Shown here: piece after piece, positions 18,469 through 26,050 of the stretch
How the letters are laid out: the number at the start of each line of letters is the position of its first letter
Position numbering within the stretch: the stretch's first letter is position 1
DNA from: an uncultured Eubacteriaceae bacterium
Lineage (GTDB): Bacteria > Bacillota > Clostridia > Lachnospirales > CAG-274
DNA length: 44,607 nt
Assembly (NCBI GenBank): GCA_947167715.1
Contig: CAMVJD010000023.1
Location: 1 to 44,607 of the forward strand
Reading direction: 5' to 3'
Notes under the pieces: generated by a model
Told to the model about the DNA's origin: nothing
The model's input: only the letters and a program-made list of their open reading frames with translations
Databases searched by the model: none
Translations under genes and position numbers: made by a program

Positions 18469-19605
18469 ATGGGAGATTTTAATTTGGAAATACCTACACA
18501 GGAAGCGGTAAAAAAAGAGGTAGAGCAGCTTTTAATGCCCACCGAGCAGGAGCAGGTGGTCATTAAGGACACGGCACAGGAAAAGGCCGAGCAGATAATG
18601 CGCATAGATATCGACTCCTTTGAGCAGCGCAAGGAATACACCGATGTTATCGAGCAATTCGGTCTTGCGGATATGAAAAGGAGCGCGGGCACAAACGCAA
18701 TTTTGCAAAAGCGCATAAACAGCTTTCAGATAACCGGCTCGGAAAACGGCGAGGTTGCCCAGGGTCTTGCGGAGCTTACCATTAAAATGAAGGACCTTGA
18801 CCCCAGCCATATAGATTTTGCAAAAACGGGTGTTTTGGGCAAGCTTTTTAACCCCGTAAGGATGTATTTTGAAAAATTCAAGACCGCCGATGCGGAGATA
18901 GCAACTATTGTAAATTCGCTTACAAAGGGCAAGAAAAACCTTGAAAACGATAATGTTACCCTTGAGCTTGAAGAAAAAAGCCTGCGCGAGATAACAAAGA
19001 AAATGCAGCAGAATATCGAGCTTGGCTCCAAGCTTGATGCCTGCCTTTCAAGCGGTATCGAGCAAGCGCGCATCGAGGGCAAGGACGAGGAAAAAATACG
19101 CTTTATCGAGGAGGAGATACTCTACCCCCTGCGCCAGCGTATCGAGGATTTCCAGCAGATACAGGTTGTATCACAGCAGGGCATTATAGCTATGGAGGTT
19201 TTAAGACGCAATAATAAGGAGCTTATCCGCAGCGTAGACCGTGCAAACAATGTTACCGTTACCGCCTTAAGGACGGCGGTTACCGTTGCGGGCGCGCTTT
19301 ACAACCAAAAAATAGTGCTTGAAAAGGTGGATGCCCTTAACAAGACCACAAACCAAATGATAGAGTCCACCGCAAAAATGCTGCGTCAGCAGGGTGTTGC
19401 CATTCACGAGCAGGCAAGCGAGAGCACACTTAATGTGGAGGTGCTTAAATCCGCATTCGAGGAGACCCTTAACGCCCTTGACGATATTTCAAGCTACAAG
19501 CGCGAGGCTTTGCCCAGAATGGCACAGACTATAGAGGACTTCAAGCAGATAGCCGCTGTCGGCGAACAGCGCATATCGGAAATGGAACGCGGAGGCTTGC
19601 TGTAA
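18469..19605 (+). CDS. telA: TelA/KlaA toxic-anion-resistance family protein
   Basis: A soluble, helix-rich cytoplasmic protein of the TelA family, linked to tellurite and envelope-stress phenotypes; its biochemistry is poorly known. Family segments are visible: a long coiled coil, SQQGIIAMEVLRRNNKELIRSVDRANNVTVTALRTAVTVAGALYNQK (in pieces), and TNQMIESTAKMLRQQG. ATG 18469 follows AAGGAG; 378 residues is the usual length. It ends one base before the rsmA start, so the two are tightly linked. Confidence 0.93.
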   Translation: MGDFNLEIPTQEAVKKEVEQLLMPTEQEQVVIKDTAQEKAEQIMRIDIDSFEQRKEYTDVIEQFGLADMKRSAGTNAILQKRINSFQITGSENGEVAQGLAELTIKMKDLDPSHIDFAKTGVLGKLFNPVRMYFEKFKTADAEIATIVNSLTKGKKNLENDNVTLELEEKSLREITKKMQQNIELGSKLDACLSSGIEQARIEGKDEEKIRFIEEEILYPLRQRIEDFQQIQVVSQQGIIAMEVLRRNNKELIRSVDRANNVTVTALRTAVTVAGALYNQKIVLEKVDALNKTTNQMIESTAKMLRQQGVAIHEQASESTLNVEVLKSAFEETLNALDDISSYKREALPRMAQTIEDFKQIAAVGEQRISEMERGGLL

Positions 19606-19606
19606 T

Positions 19607-20485
19607 ATGCCCGAGCGCGAACCCAGTCTTGCATATAAGACAAAACAAATTATTAAAAATTACGAGTTTGCTTTTAAAAAGAATTTCGGCCAAAACTTTC
19701 TTGTGGACGAGCGCGTGCTGGACAAAATAGTTGCATCGGCACAGCTTACCTCCGAGGACACCGTTTTGGAGATTGGCCCCGGCATAGGCACGCTTACACA
19801 GGCGCTTGCCAAAAACTGCAAAAAGGTCATAGCCGTTGAGATAGACAAAACGCTTATCCCGATTTTGCAGGAGCTTTTATCGGATTTTGACAATATAGAG
19901 CTTATTAACGAGGATATTTTAAAGGTGGATATAGCAAAGCTTGCCGAAGAAAACGGCGGCAAAAAGCTTAAGGTGGTGGCAAACCTGCCTTATTACATAA
20001 CCACACCGATCATTATGAACATTCTTGAAAAAAATCTGCCCGTGGAAAGCATTACCGTAATGATACAAAAGGAAGTTGCCTACCGTATGCAGGCACAGCC
20101 AAAAAGCAAGGATTACGGCTCGCTGTCGCTTGTGACGCAGTACTACTGCGAGCCCTATCTTGTGGCAAATGTGCCGCAAAACTGCTTTATGCCGCGCCCC
20201 AATGTAGATTCGGCGGTAATAAGGCTTAAAACGCTTGAAAGGCCTGCGGTGGATGTAAACGACAGGGAGCTTTTGTTCCATATTATAAAAACGGCGTTCA
20301 GCCAGCGCAGAAAAACGCTTTTAAACTGCTTTTTCAACGCGGGCGGCTGGGATATGTCAAAGGAACAGCTGACCGCGCTTATAAACCAAGCGGGTTATGA
20401 CGAAAAGGTGCGCGGCGAGGCGCTGACACTTGAGGATTACGCAAAAATAACAGAGGTATTTGAAAAGGAGCTGAACAAAGCATGA
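19607..20485 (+). CDS. rsmA: 16S rRNA dimethyladenosine transferase
   Basis: Also known as ksgA: dimethylates two adjacent adenines in the 3' loop of 16S rRNA during small-subunit maturation, using SAM. Visible motifs are the entry KKNFGQNFLVD, SAM motif I LEIGPGIGTLTQ, the acidic AVEIDK and the catalytic NLPYYI. The C-terminal part contains FMPRPNVDSAVIRL and FSQRRKTL. Length 292 is standard. The stop overlaps the next start by 4 bases (ATGA). Confidence 0.97.
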   Translation: MPEREPSLAYKTKQIIKNYEFAFKKNFGQNFLVDERVLDKIVASAQLTSEDTVLEIGPGIGTLTQALAKNCKKVIAVEIDKTLIPILQELLSDFDNIELINEDILKVDIAKLAEENGGKKLKVVANLPYYITTPIIMNILEKNLPVESITVMIQKEVAYRMQAQPKSKDYGSLSLVTQYYCEPYLVANVPQNCFMPRPNVDSAVIRLKTLERPAVDVNDRELLFHIIKTAFSQRRKTLLNCFFNAGGWDMSKEQLTALINQAGYDEKVRGEALTLEDYAKITEVFEKELNKA

Positions 20486-20940
20486 AACTTGCAGAAGCAT
20501 TACAGGAAAGAGCTGACCTTAACCGTAAAATAAACGAACTTACAAGGCGTATAAAGCAAAACTGTCTTGTACAGGAGAAGGAAAAGCCTAACGAGGACCC
20601 CAACGCACTTATGGCGGAGCTGGATCAGTGCATTGACAGACTTCGTTATTTAATGTCGGCAATAAACAAAACAAACAATTCAACCCTTATAGACGGCAGA
20701 ACCTTGACCGATATGATAGCCGAAAAGGATGCCGAGATAGTCAGAGTGACCTCCTACCGTCAGTTTGTAAACGAGGCGGGGGCAAGGATAGATAGGACAC
20801 GTTATTCCGAAATAAAAATAGAGCCTGCGGTGGATGTGCCAACTATCCAGAAAAAAGCCGATGACAGCGCAAAAAAAGTGCGTGAGCTTGACAATGCCTT
20901 GCAGCAGGCTAACTGGCTTACCGAGCTTATAGAAAAATAA
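20482..20940 (+). CDS. DIP1984 family (septicolysin-like) coiled-coil protein
   Basis: A small cytoplasmic helical protein, function unknown. It has the family features MKLAEALQERADLNRKI, QEKEKPNEDPN, INKTNNSTLIDGRTLTDMIAEKD, RYSEIKI and the C-terminal QQANWLTEL. The ATGA overlap with rsmA indicates translational coupling. Confidence 0.88.
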   Translation: MKLAEALQERADLNRKINELTRRIKQNCLVQEKEKPNEDPNALMAELDQCIDRLRYLMSAINKTNNSTLIDGRTLTDMIAEKDAEIVRVTSYRQFVNEAGARIDRTRYSEIKIEPAVDVPTIQKKADDSAKKVRELDNALQQANWLTELIEK

Positions 20941-20949
20941 AATATTTTT

Positions 20950-21010
20950 GGAAACACTGATTAATAGGATAACAAAAATAATTTTGCCTTTTTATTTAAT
21001 CAGTGTTTCC
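20950..21010. mobile_element. Short deletion derivative of the GGAAACAC MITE
   Basis: Sixty-one bases bounded by perfect 15-bp inverted ends GGAAACACTGATTAA. The same ends bound the 234-bp elements at 31681 and 36217, but the core is missing. Flanks do not match (TTTT versus GTAG), so no target duplication remains. The hairpin is 9 bp after the DIP1984 stop and could stop transcription. Confidence 0.75.
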
Positions 21011-21272
21011 GTAGGTTTGTAGTTTTATTGGGCGAATGTTATCTCTTAGGAGCGAGAACGGTCTTCCTACTCAAAATACGATCTGATCACATTGGGGAGT
21101 CTTGCGGCGGACAAAAAATTTAATGCGTAAGCCGAGACAGCGTACAGGTGTATCGTTAGTGTGTATCAGTTATTACCGGACATTGACTTTAAAACGAGGG
21201 CGGGACGTGGGAATTATTAATAATCAGGCATTATCGGGCATAAAATTTACTAAAATATTTTGGAGAAATTTT
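21011..21272. other. Gap before the 21273 gene, with a degenerate repeat anchor
   Basis: No gene recognised. Bases 21125-21146 (AAGCCGAGACAGCGTACAGG) resemble the two conserved anchors of the mosaic repeat joined without an insert. The open frame from 21102 runs into the gene below but shows no homology before 21273. Confidence 0.4.
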
Positions 21273-22010
21273 ATGCCAAACAAATACAAACGCTTTATTA
21301 TACCCGTAAAAACAAGCACGGGCGGCGGCGGACGATGTCTTTGCGAGCTTTTGCCAAACGGCAGTCTGCGAGTTACGCTTGCATTAAAGGGGCTTGAAAG
21401 GCGGCCGCTTAATTTATGGATATTTGACGGGGAAAAGGCTGTTGTCTATCCCAAAACACTTTATCCGCAAAACACGGGCGTGCTGGAGCTTCGGGGCATT
21501 ATGCCGTCCTGCGGGCTTGAAAATGTCTGCGGTATTGCGCTTACCGACGAGTCTATGGCAAGCTGTGCCGAGGGCTTTACGGGTAAGCCGACAGACTGGC
21601 GGGCTTTGCTGCAAAAGGGCAGTATGGCAAAGGAAGAGCCTATAACCGACGAGGAATTTAAGGACAGGGTAAAAGGCCTTGTAAAGGAGCTGGACAACAG
21701 CCTGCACGGCGGCGAAGAAACGGCGGAGCAGGCGGAGACCCCCGAGGTCGCAGAGGATATTGACGGCTGGCAGCGCATAACCCCAAAGGAGGTCGCGGGC
21801 AGCAAAAGGCTTTGGAAATATGCCAAAAACCCCTTTGTTACCGCCGAATTTAATAAATTTAAGCATCTTTTGTACCGCGAGGATGAAAAATTTTGCTTTC
21901 TTGCCGTCCCCTGTATGCAAAACGAGCGCTTTGCGGGCGCCGCACAGGGGTTCAGAATGTTTGAACGGCACGGCGGGAATGATTATGCAATACTTAAATG
22001 TGAAAAATAA
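21273..22010 (+). CDS. Uncharacterised clostridial protein (weakly DUF6128-like)
   Basis: A soluble 245-residue protein without signal peptide. The N-terminal half is beta-rich (GGGGRCLCELLPNGSLRV, LNLWIFDGEKAVVYP), the middle is acidic and probably disordered (about 125-165), and the C-terminal part has FKHLLYREDEKFCFLAVPC and RFAGAAQGFRMFER. This layout recalls clostridial proteins with a C-terminal DUF6128 domain, but the match is by eye and weak. ATG 21273 has GGAGA before it. It lies 11 bp upstream of trmB and is probably co-transcribed. Confidence 0.75.
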   Translation: MPNKYKRFIIPVKTSTGGGGRCLCELLPNGSLRVTLALKGLERRPLNLWIFDGEKAVVYPKTLYPQNTGVLELRGIMPSCGLENVCGIALTDESMASCAEGFTGKPTDWRALLQKGSMAKEEPITDEEFKDRVKGLVKELDNSLHGGEETAEQAETPEVAEDIDGWQRITPKEVAGSKRLWKYAKNPFVTAEFNKFKHLLYREDEKFCFLAVPCMQNERFAGAAQGFRMFERHGGNDYAILKCEK

Positions 22011-22021
22011 AAGGAGCAGTT

Positions 22022-22690
22022 ATGAGAATACGAAAGAAAAACTGGTTTGAGGACGAAATGGCGTCCAACAGGGCAATAGTTAAGGAGCCGTCCGAAAACA
22101 AGGGACATTGGCACGAGTTTTTCGGCAACGACAACCCCATACATATAGAGATAGGCTGCGGCAAGGGTCAGTTTTTATCGGCTATGAGCAAGGCAAACCC
22201 TGATATAAACTATATCGGCATAGAACGTGAGCCGCAGATAATAGTTACCGCACTTAAAAAAAGCCGTCTTGCCGAGACCGACACGAATATCGCATTTTTT
22301 ATTGCCGATGTCGCAAACCTTGCCGAGGTTTTTGAGCCCGGCGAGATATCGCGCATATACACCAATTTTGCCGACCCTTGGCACCGTAAAAGAAAATGGG
22401 CAAAGCGCAGACTTACCCATAAAAATTTTCTTAATATTTACGAGGGTCTTTTCGGCGAAAACGGCGGCGAGCTGTTTATGAAGACCGATAATAAGGTGCT
22501 GTTTGAATTCAGCCTTAACGAAATTGCCGATAAAGGCTGGAGACTGCATAATATCAGCCTTGACCTGCATAACAGCGACTTTGAGGGCAATATTATGACC
22601 GAGTATGAGGAACGCTTCAGCTCTATGGGTATGCCCATTTATAGGCTGGAGGGTTATTATAAGCGCCTGCCCGAAATAAAGGAAAAGTAA
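22022..22690 (+). CDS. trmB: tRNA (guanine-N7)-methyltransferase
   Basis: Methylates G46 in the variable loop of tRNA with SAM. Motifs are HIEIGCGKGQFLS (SAM site), NYIGIEREPQI, the conserved YTNFADPWHRKRKWAKRRLTH block (in two parts) and MKTDN. Length 222 is typical. Ribosome site AAGGAG precedes the ATG. Confidence 0.97.
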   Translation: MRIRKKNWFEDEMASNRAIVKEPSENKGHWHEFFGNDNPIHIEIGCGKGQFLSAMSKANPDINYIGIEREPQIIVTALKKSRLAETDTNIAFFIADVANLAEVFEPGEISRIYTNFADPWHRKRKWAKRRLTHKNFLNIYEGLFGENGGELFMKTDNKVLFEFSLNEIADKGWRLHNISLDLHNSDFEGNIMTEYEERFSSMGMPIYRLEGYYKRLPEIKEK

Positions 22691-22695
22691 GGAGA

Positions 22696-22723
22696 GGTAA
22701 CGCAGAACCGTCCCTGTGTTACC
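22696..22723. repeat. 28-bp palindromic REP-like element, copy 1
   Basis: GGTAACGC...GTGTTACC with core CCGTCCC. It lies 6 bp after the trmB stop. Two further 28-bp copies are at 24424 and 25308. Confidence 0.8.
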
Positions 22724-22918
22724 ACTTATCATCAACATTATATACAACAAGAACGCATTTATCCCCATTTGTAATTTCGGCAAATCTGACAGGATAATTA
22801 CAAGGGCAGCGTTTCCTACGGTAAGCCTTGTATGCCATATCATCAAGAAGATATGTGATGCCATAAGCGGCCCAAAAGCCGACTACAAGATTTATGCATA
22901 AAATAGGGTGTAGAATTT
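22719..22918 (-). pseudogene. Truncated gene fragment ending at a MITE-like element
   Basis: On the minus strand about 66 codons stay open and read like a real C-terminus: hydrophobic CINLVVGFWAAYGITYLL, then DDMAYKAYRRKRCPCNYPVRF and ending VLVVYNVDDKW. No in-frame start is present, and the frame begins where the inverted-repeat element at 22920 starts. I read it as a gene whose 5' part was lost at the insertion. The family is not recognised; its stop lies inside the REP-like element. Confidence 0.4.
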
Positions 22919-22919
22919 A

Positions 22920-23063
22920 TATAGTAAACGACAAAAGTCTTTGGACTTTGGGCGTTTACTTGCGCCGACTGCGAGCCGCAAAGCGGCTTTATTCCTTGTA
23001 CGCAGTCGTGTGCATGCCCCGCAGGGTTATAGTAAAGGACATTTTTAAATGTCGTTTACTATA
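22920..23063. repeat. 144-bp element of three nested hairpins
   Basis: Perfect 14-bp inverted ends TATAGTAAACGACA (22920-22933) and its complement (23050-23063). Left hairpin: AGTAAACG/CGTTTACT with inner AAAGTC/GACTTT. Middle: GACTGCG/CGCAGTC enclosing AGCCGC/GCGGCT. Right: TTATAGTAAA...TTTACTATAA around GACATTT/AAATGTC. Likely a MITE-like element or a structured RNA. The following 23064-23221 is AT-rich leader of the next gene. Confidence 0.7.
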
Positions 23064-23221
23064 AAATAATGCATATTTTAGAGATATAGTTTAGCTTTTG
23101 TGGTTTTGTGTTTTTAGGCGGTAAATTAATGATTGAAATTTAAGTAAAGGTATAGTAAAATAACATTAAGTTTAAGGACTAAAAAACGGGGCAGGTAAGC
23201 CAAAAGAAAGGTGACGTAATT

Positions 23222-24382
23222 ATGAAAAGAAAACTTATTTTTGCAGCAGGTATCATTACGGCGGTAAGCCTTATGTCCGTCTGCGCTCACGCAGGCGAAG
23301 TAAGCATAGTTATCGACGGCAACACCGTTGTGACCGACACAGAACCGCAGATAACGGCAGAGGGACGTACTATTGTGCCGCTGCGTGTTATTTCCGAAGA
23401 ACTCGGAGCAAAGGTCGATTGGGATGCCGAAACAAAAACAGTTACAGTTGAAAAGGCAGACAGTACGCTTAAACTTGCAATAGGCGAAAAAATTATGACA
23501 GACAACGGTAGTGAGATAAAGCTTGATTCTCCCGCACAGATAGTCAACAACAGAACTATGGTGCCTTTAAGAGCAATATCCGAAAGTTTCGCCTGTACGG
23601 TTGACTGGAACAGCGAAACAAAGACTGTTATTATCGGCACGACCGATACGGCAGCTACACCGGAAGTCAAAGAAGAAACATACAAGAGCAAGGACGGTTG
23701 GACAGTAAAATACAACAGTGCGCTTGTAAATGTGAATGAAGGCGATGACGGTGTAAGTTTTGTCTACACCGGCGAGAGTGCAGGCACAAATATGCTAACA
23801 ATAAGCTATATCAAAGATAAGATGCCACAGGAAGTGCTTGGTGAGGTCACAGCCGACTGGGATGATGAAAAGACCGTTCGTACCGAGGGATATTTCGCAG
23901 GTGAAAACTGGGCATATTTCAGAAACCTTATATCCGAAGACGGTTCGGGTCTGAATGAAAGCTTTATTGCGGCAGAATATAATGACGGTGTTATTCTTGT
24001 CGAGGGTATTTCTCATACAAATGCAGATTCCGACGATGAGGATTATACAGTCAGCGATACAATGGCCAATATTATTGATTCCATAGATTTTGAAAATTAT
24101 CAGCCGCAGAAAGAATTTGAATATGTTCCCGGCGTTTACAGCCAGACCTTTACTGAAGAAATGGGCGGCGAAGATATAGAGGTCACCTATACCGTTACGC
24201 TCAACAAAGATCATACCGCCGTTATGTCCATACAGGACGAAATTAAGGGTATATGGAGCAGTACGGACATACGCATTGATAACGAGACCTCATATGAATA
24301 TACCATAGAGGGCGAAAAGCTTTATGTCAATTTTGACGGAAACTGGAGCGAGTTCACAAAAGAAGCAGGCGAAAAGAAGTAA
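23222..24382 (+). CDS. Secreted protein with two copper-amine-oxidase-N stalk domains
   Basis: Signal peptide (residues 1-24, ending AHAG). Residues ~28-75 and ~85-140 are two copies of the stalk domain named after copper amine oxidase N-terminus, with the signature IVPLRVISEELGAKVDWD and MVPLRAISESFACTVDWN. It is a cell-wall or extracellular adhesion module, not an oxidase. The remaining ~240 residues are acidic, beta-rich and unrecognised. Ribosome site AAAGGTG lies before the ATG. Confidence 0.88.
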   Translation: MKRKLIFAAGIITAVSLMSVCAHAGEVSIVIDGNTVVTDTEPQITAEGRTIVPLRVISEELGAKVDWDAETKTVTVEKADSTLKLAIGEKIMTDNGSEIKLDSPAQIVNNRTMVPLRAISESFACTVDWNSETKTVIIGTTDTAATPEVKEETYKSKDGWTVKYNSALVNVNEGDDGVSFVYTGESAGTNMLTISYIKDKMPQEVLGEVTADWDDEKTVRTEGYFAGENWAYFRNLISEDGSGLNESFIAAEYNDGVILVEGISHTNADSDDEDYTVSDTMANIIDSIDFENYQPQKEFEYVPGVYSQTFTEEMGGEDIEVTYTVTLNKDHTAVMSIQDEIKGIWSSTDIRIDNETSYEYTIEGEKLYVNFDGNWSEFTKEAGEKK

Positions 24383-24423
24383 GAAATCTATTTTTAACCG
24401 AAAAAACGCACTTACAGGGATAA

Positions 24424-24451
24424 GGTAACGCGGGGACGGTTCCGCGTTACC
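24424..24451. repeat. 28-bp palindromic REP-like element, copy 2 (inverted)
   Basis: GGTAACGC...GCGTTACC; its complement matches copies 1 and 3 with core AACCGTCCC. It is 41 bp after the upstream stop codon. Confidence 0.8.
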
Positions 24452-24520
24452 GTGCTGATTTGGCTTTGTTTTTGTCTTGGCTTTCGGTAACACAGCCCCT
24501 ATTCCCAATTGAGGTGTATA

Positions 24521-25042
24521 ATGGTAAAATTTAAAATCGGAGATATAATTTTAATACCGATGTTAGATAATAAATTCGGTATTGCAAGGGTATTAAACAA
24601 ATTGCGCAGAGGTACAGTTGTACTGTTTGAATTATTTGCTATGCCGCTTTCATACGAAGATGAAATAAATTATGAGGAAATAGTAAAAAACAATCCTTCA
24701 CTTATACAGTGGGCATTTGGTCAAAAGATAAAAAGCGGACATTGGAAGGTCATAGGCAACGTAAAAGTTGATTTACCCATAGATATGCCTATGGTTGTAA
24801 ATTCGACAATTATGCCCGATGGTTCACTACGATATTTTAAAAGAAAAAGTCTATATGATGCTCCTTTGGAATGTGAGGGAGAGTGGATAACTGTTGATAA
24901 AAGTGAATACAATAAAAGTCCTCATCCAGACATGCCATTTCCCGTGGCTTTAAAAATTCAGTATATTAATTATTTAAAAAATATGGGGTATGTTGATAAG
25001 TTGCCGGAAGATACTTCTATATTTCAAGATTACCCTGTTTAA
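24521..25042 (+). CDS. Imm26-family immunity protein (orphan)
   Basis: KFKIGDIILIPMLDNKFGIARVLNK matches the opening of the Imm26 family, cytoplasmic immunity proteins of polymorphic toxin systems. The 173 residues fit the family. ATG 24521 with GAGGTG 4 bp before it is preferred over 24509. No toxin gene is adjacent; flanking DNA is made of repeats, so the gene was probably captured or left behind. The GC content is clearly lower than in neighbouring genes. Function as immunity is inferred from family only. Confidence 0.75.
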   Translation: MVKFKIGDIILIPMLDNKFGIARVLNKLRRGTVVLFELFAMPLSYEDEINYEEIVKNNPSLIQWAFGQKIKSGHWKVIGNVKVDLPIDMPMVVNSTIMPDGSLRYFKRKSLYDAPLECEGEWITVDKSEYNKSPHPDMPFPVALKIQYINYLKNMGYVDKLPEDTSIFQDYPV

Positions 25043-25110
25043 GGCAGCACAGGGACGGATTTGCATTGCCGCGTTTTGGTGACCGACAACTTTTGCCGAA
25101 GATATTGAAC

Positions 25111-25233
25111 GGACGGACACACAGGTCCGTCCCTACAACGAATAATTCGACACATCACCGTAAATGATCCAATACATTACCGTAAATATTCCATACATCA
25201 CCGTTTTGTAGGGAACGACCTGTGTGTCGTTCC
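25111..25233. repeat. Inverted, expanded copy of the 16827 element core
   Basis: Begins GGACGGACACACAGGTCC and ends at the GGAACGAC...GTCGTTCC hairpin (25212-25233), the complement of 16868-16947. Between the hairpins, a unit of about 21 bp (ACATCACCGTAAATGATCC and variants) occurs nearly three times, versus once in the first copy. The outer AAATTTCAATTTG ends are absent. The surrounding gap 25043-25344 holds no gene. Confidence 0.75.
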
Positions 25234-25307
25234 GATGCTTCGGCCGCAACAACGCCCCGCTGCCGTATGGAAAAGTTCTACTATATATTAAAAAAATCTA
25301 TCAGGGA

Positions 25308-25335
25308 GGTAACGCAAAGCCGTCCCCGCATTACC
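25308..25335. repeat. 28-bp palindromic REP-like element, copy 3
   Basis: GGTAACGC...GCATTACC with core CCGTCCCC. It lies 9 bp beyond the stop of the minus-strand gene ending at 25345, and on that strand a T-run follows after about a dozen bases, so it may help termination. Confidence 0.8.
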
Positions 25336-25344
25336 GTTTGCCCT

Positions 25345-26046
25345 TTATTCTCTTGGTCTTTTTCCTACAACAACGCAGTTTCTTACCACCTTTGAGACCT
25401 CGTTTATTTTATCCATAATTACCTCTGTCTCGCAAAAGTACCTATCAAGTGCGTTTTTCATCGCCGCGCCGCGTTTTGTCAAATCGTTTCCCATACAAAA
25501 AACATTTACCGCATAAACGCCGTTTGGGGTAAGCCGCGCCGCTATATCCTTTATTGTGCGGTGGGCGTACATAGCACGGGGCACCTTATCGCCGTTATAG
25601 GTGTCGTTAAGTATAACATCATATTTTTTATCCGTTTTTTTTAGGTATTTATAGGCATCGCCAAATACAACATTAAGGCGTTCGCCCGCGGGGTCGAATT
25701 TTTGAATTGCCTCGTCCAGATAAAAATATTTTATCGAAAGGTCGTAAAGCTCCTTGTAAAGCTCCAGAACATCCATTTTTTTATCGGGATAGGCGCTTAA
25801 AAAATACTTTGGGTAGGAAAAGCCGCCCCCGCCCATTAAAAGCACGTTTTTGCAGTCCTCTGTGTTTTTTACGACGTCGTCAAAGCTGAACATATACGCA
25901 AACATCATATCAAACCGTTTTTCGGGCGCGGTAAAGGTGGCGGACTGATGCCCGTCACCCACACCCATAATGCGTATATTGGCTTCTCCCACCCTGCGGT
26001 CAAATACCTCCACGGGTGCAAATTTGTAATTAAAAATCTCGTACAT
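25345..26046 (-). CDS. Spermidine-synthase-like methyltransferase-fold protein
   Basis: A 233-residue protein of the spermidine synthase (SpeE/PABS) fold. The nucleotide-binding motif is LLMGGGGFSYPKYFLS, followed by the acidic DVLELYKELYDLS and the conserved VVFGDAYKYLKK and DVILNDTYNGDKVP. The usual polyamine-site residues are not clearly conserved, so its real product is uncertain; many such short proteins have unknown substrates. It starts 4 bp after the CotH gene and ends the operon. Confidence 0.82.
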   Translation of the reverse strand: MYEIFNYKFAPVEVFDRRVGEANIRIMGVGDGHQSATFTAPEKRFDMMFAYMFSFDDVVKNTEDCKNVLLMGGGGFSYPKYFLSAYPDKKMDVLELYKELYDLSIKYFYLDEAIQKFDPAGERLNVVFGDAYKYLKKTDKKYDVILNDTYNGDKVPRAMYAHRTIKDIAARLTPNGVYAVNVFCMGNDLTKRGAAMKNALDRYFCETEVIMDKINEVSKVVRNCVVVGKRPRE

Positions 26047-26050
26047 ATAT

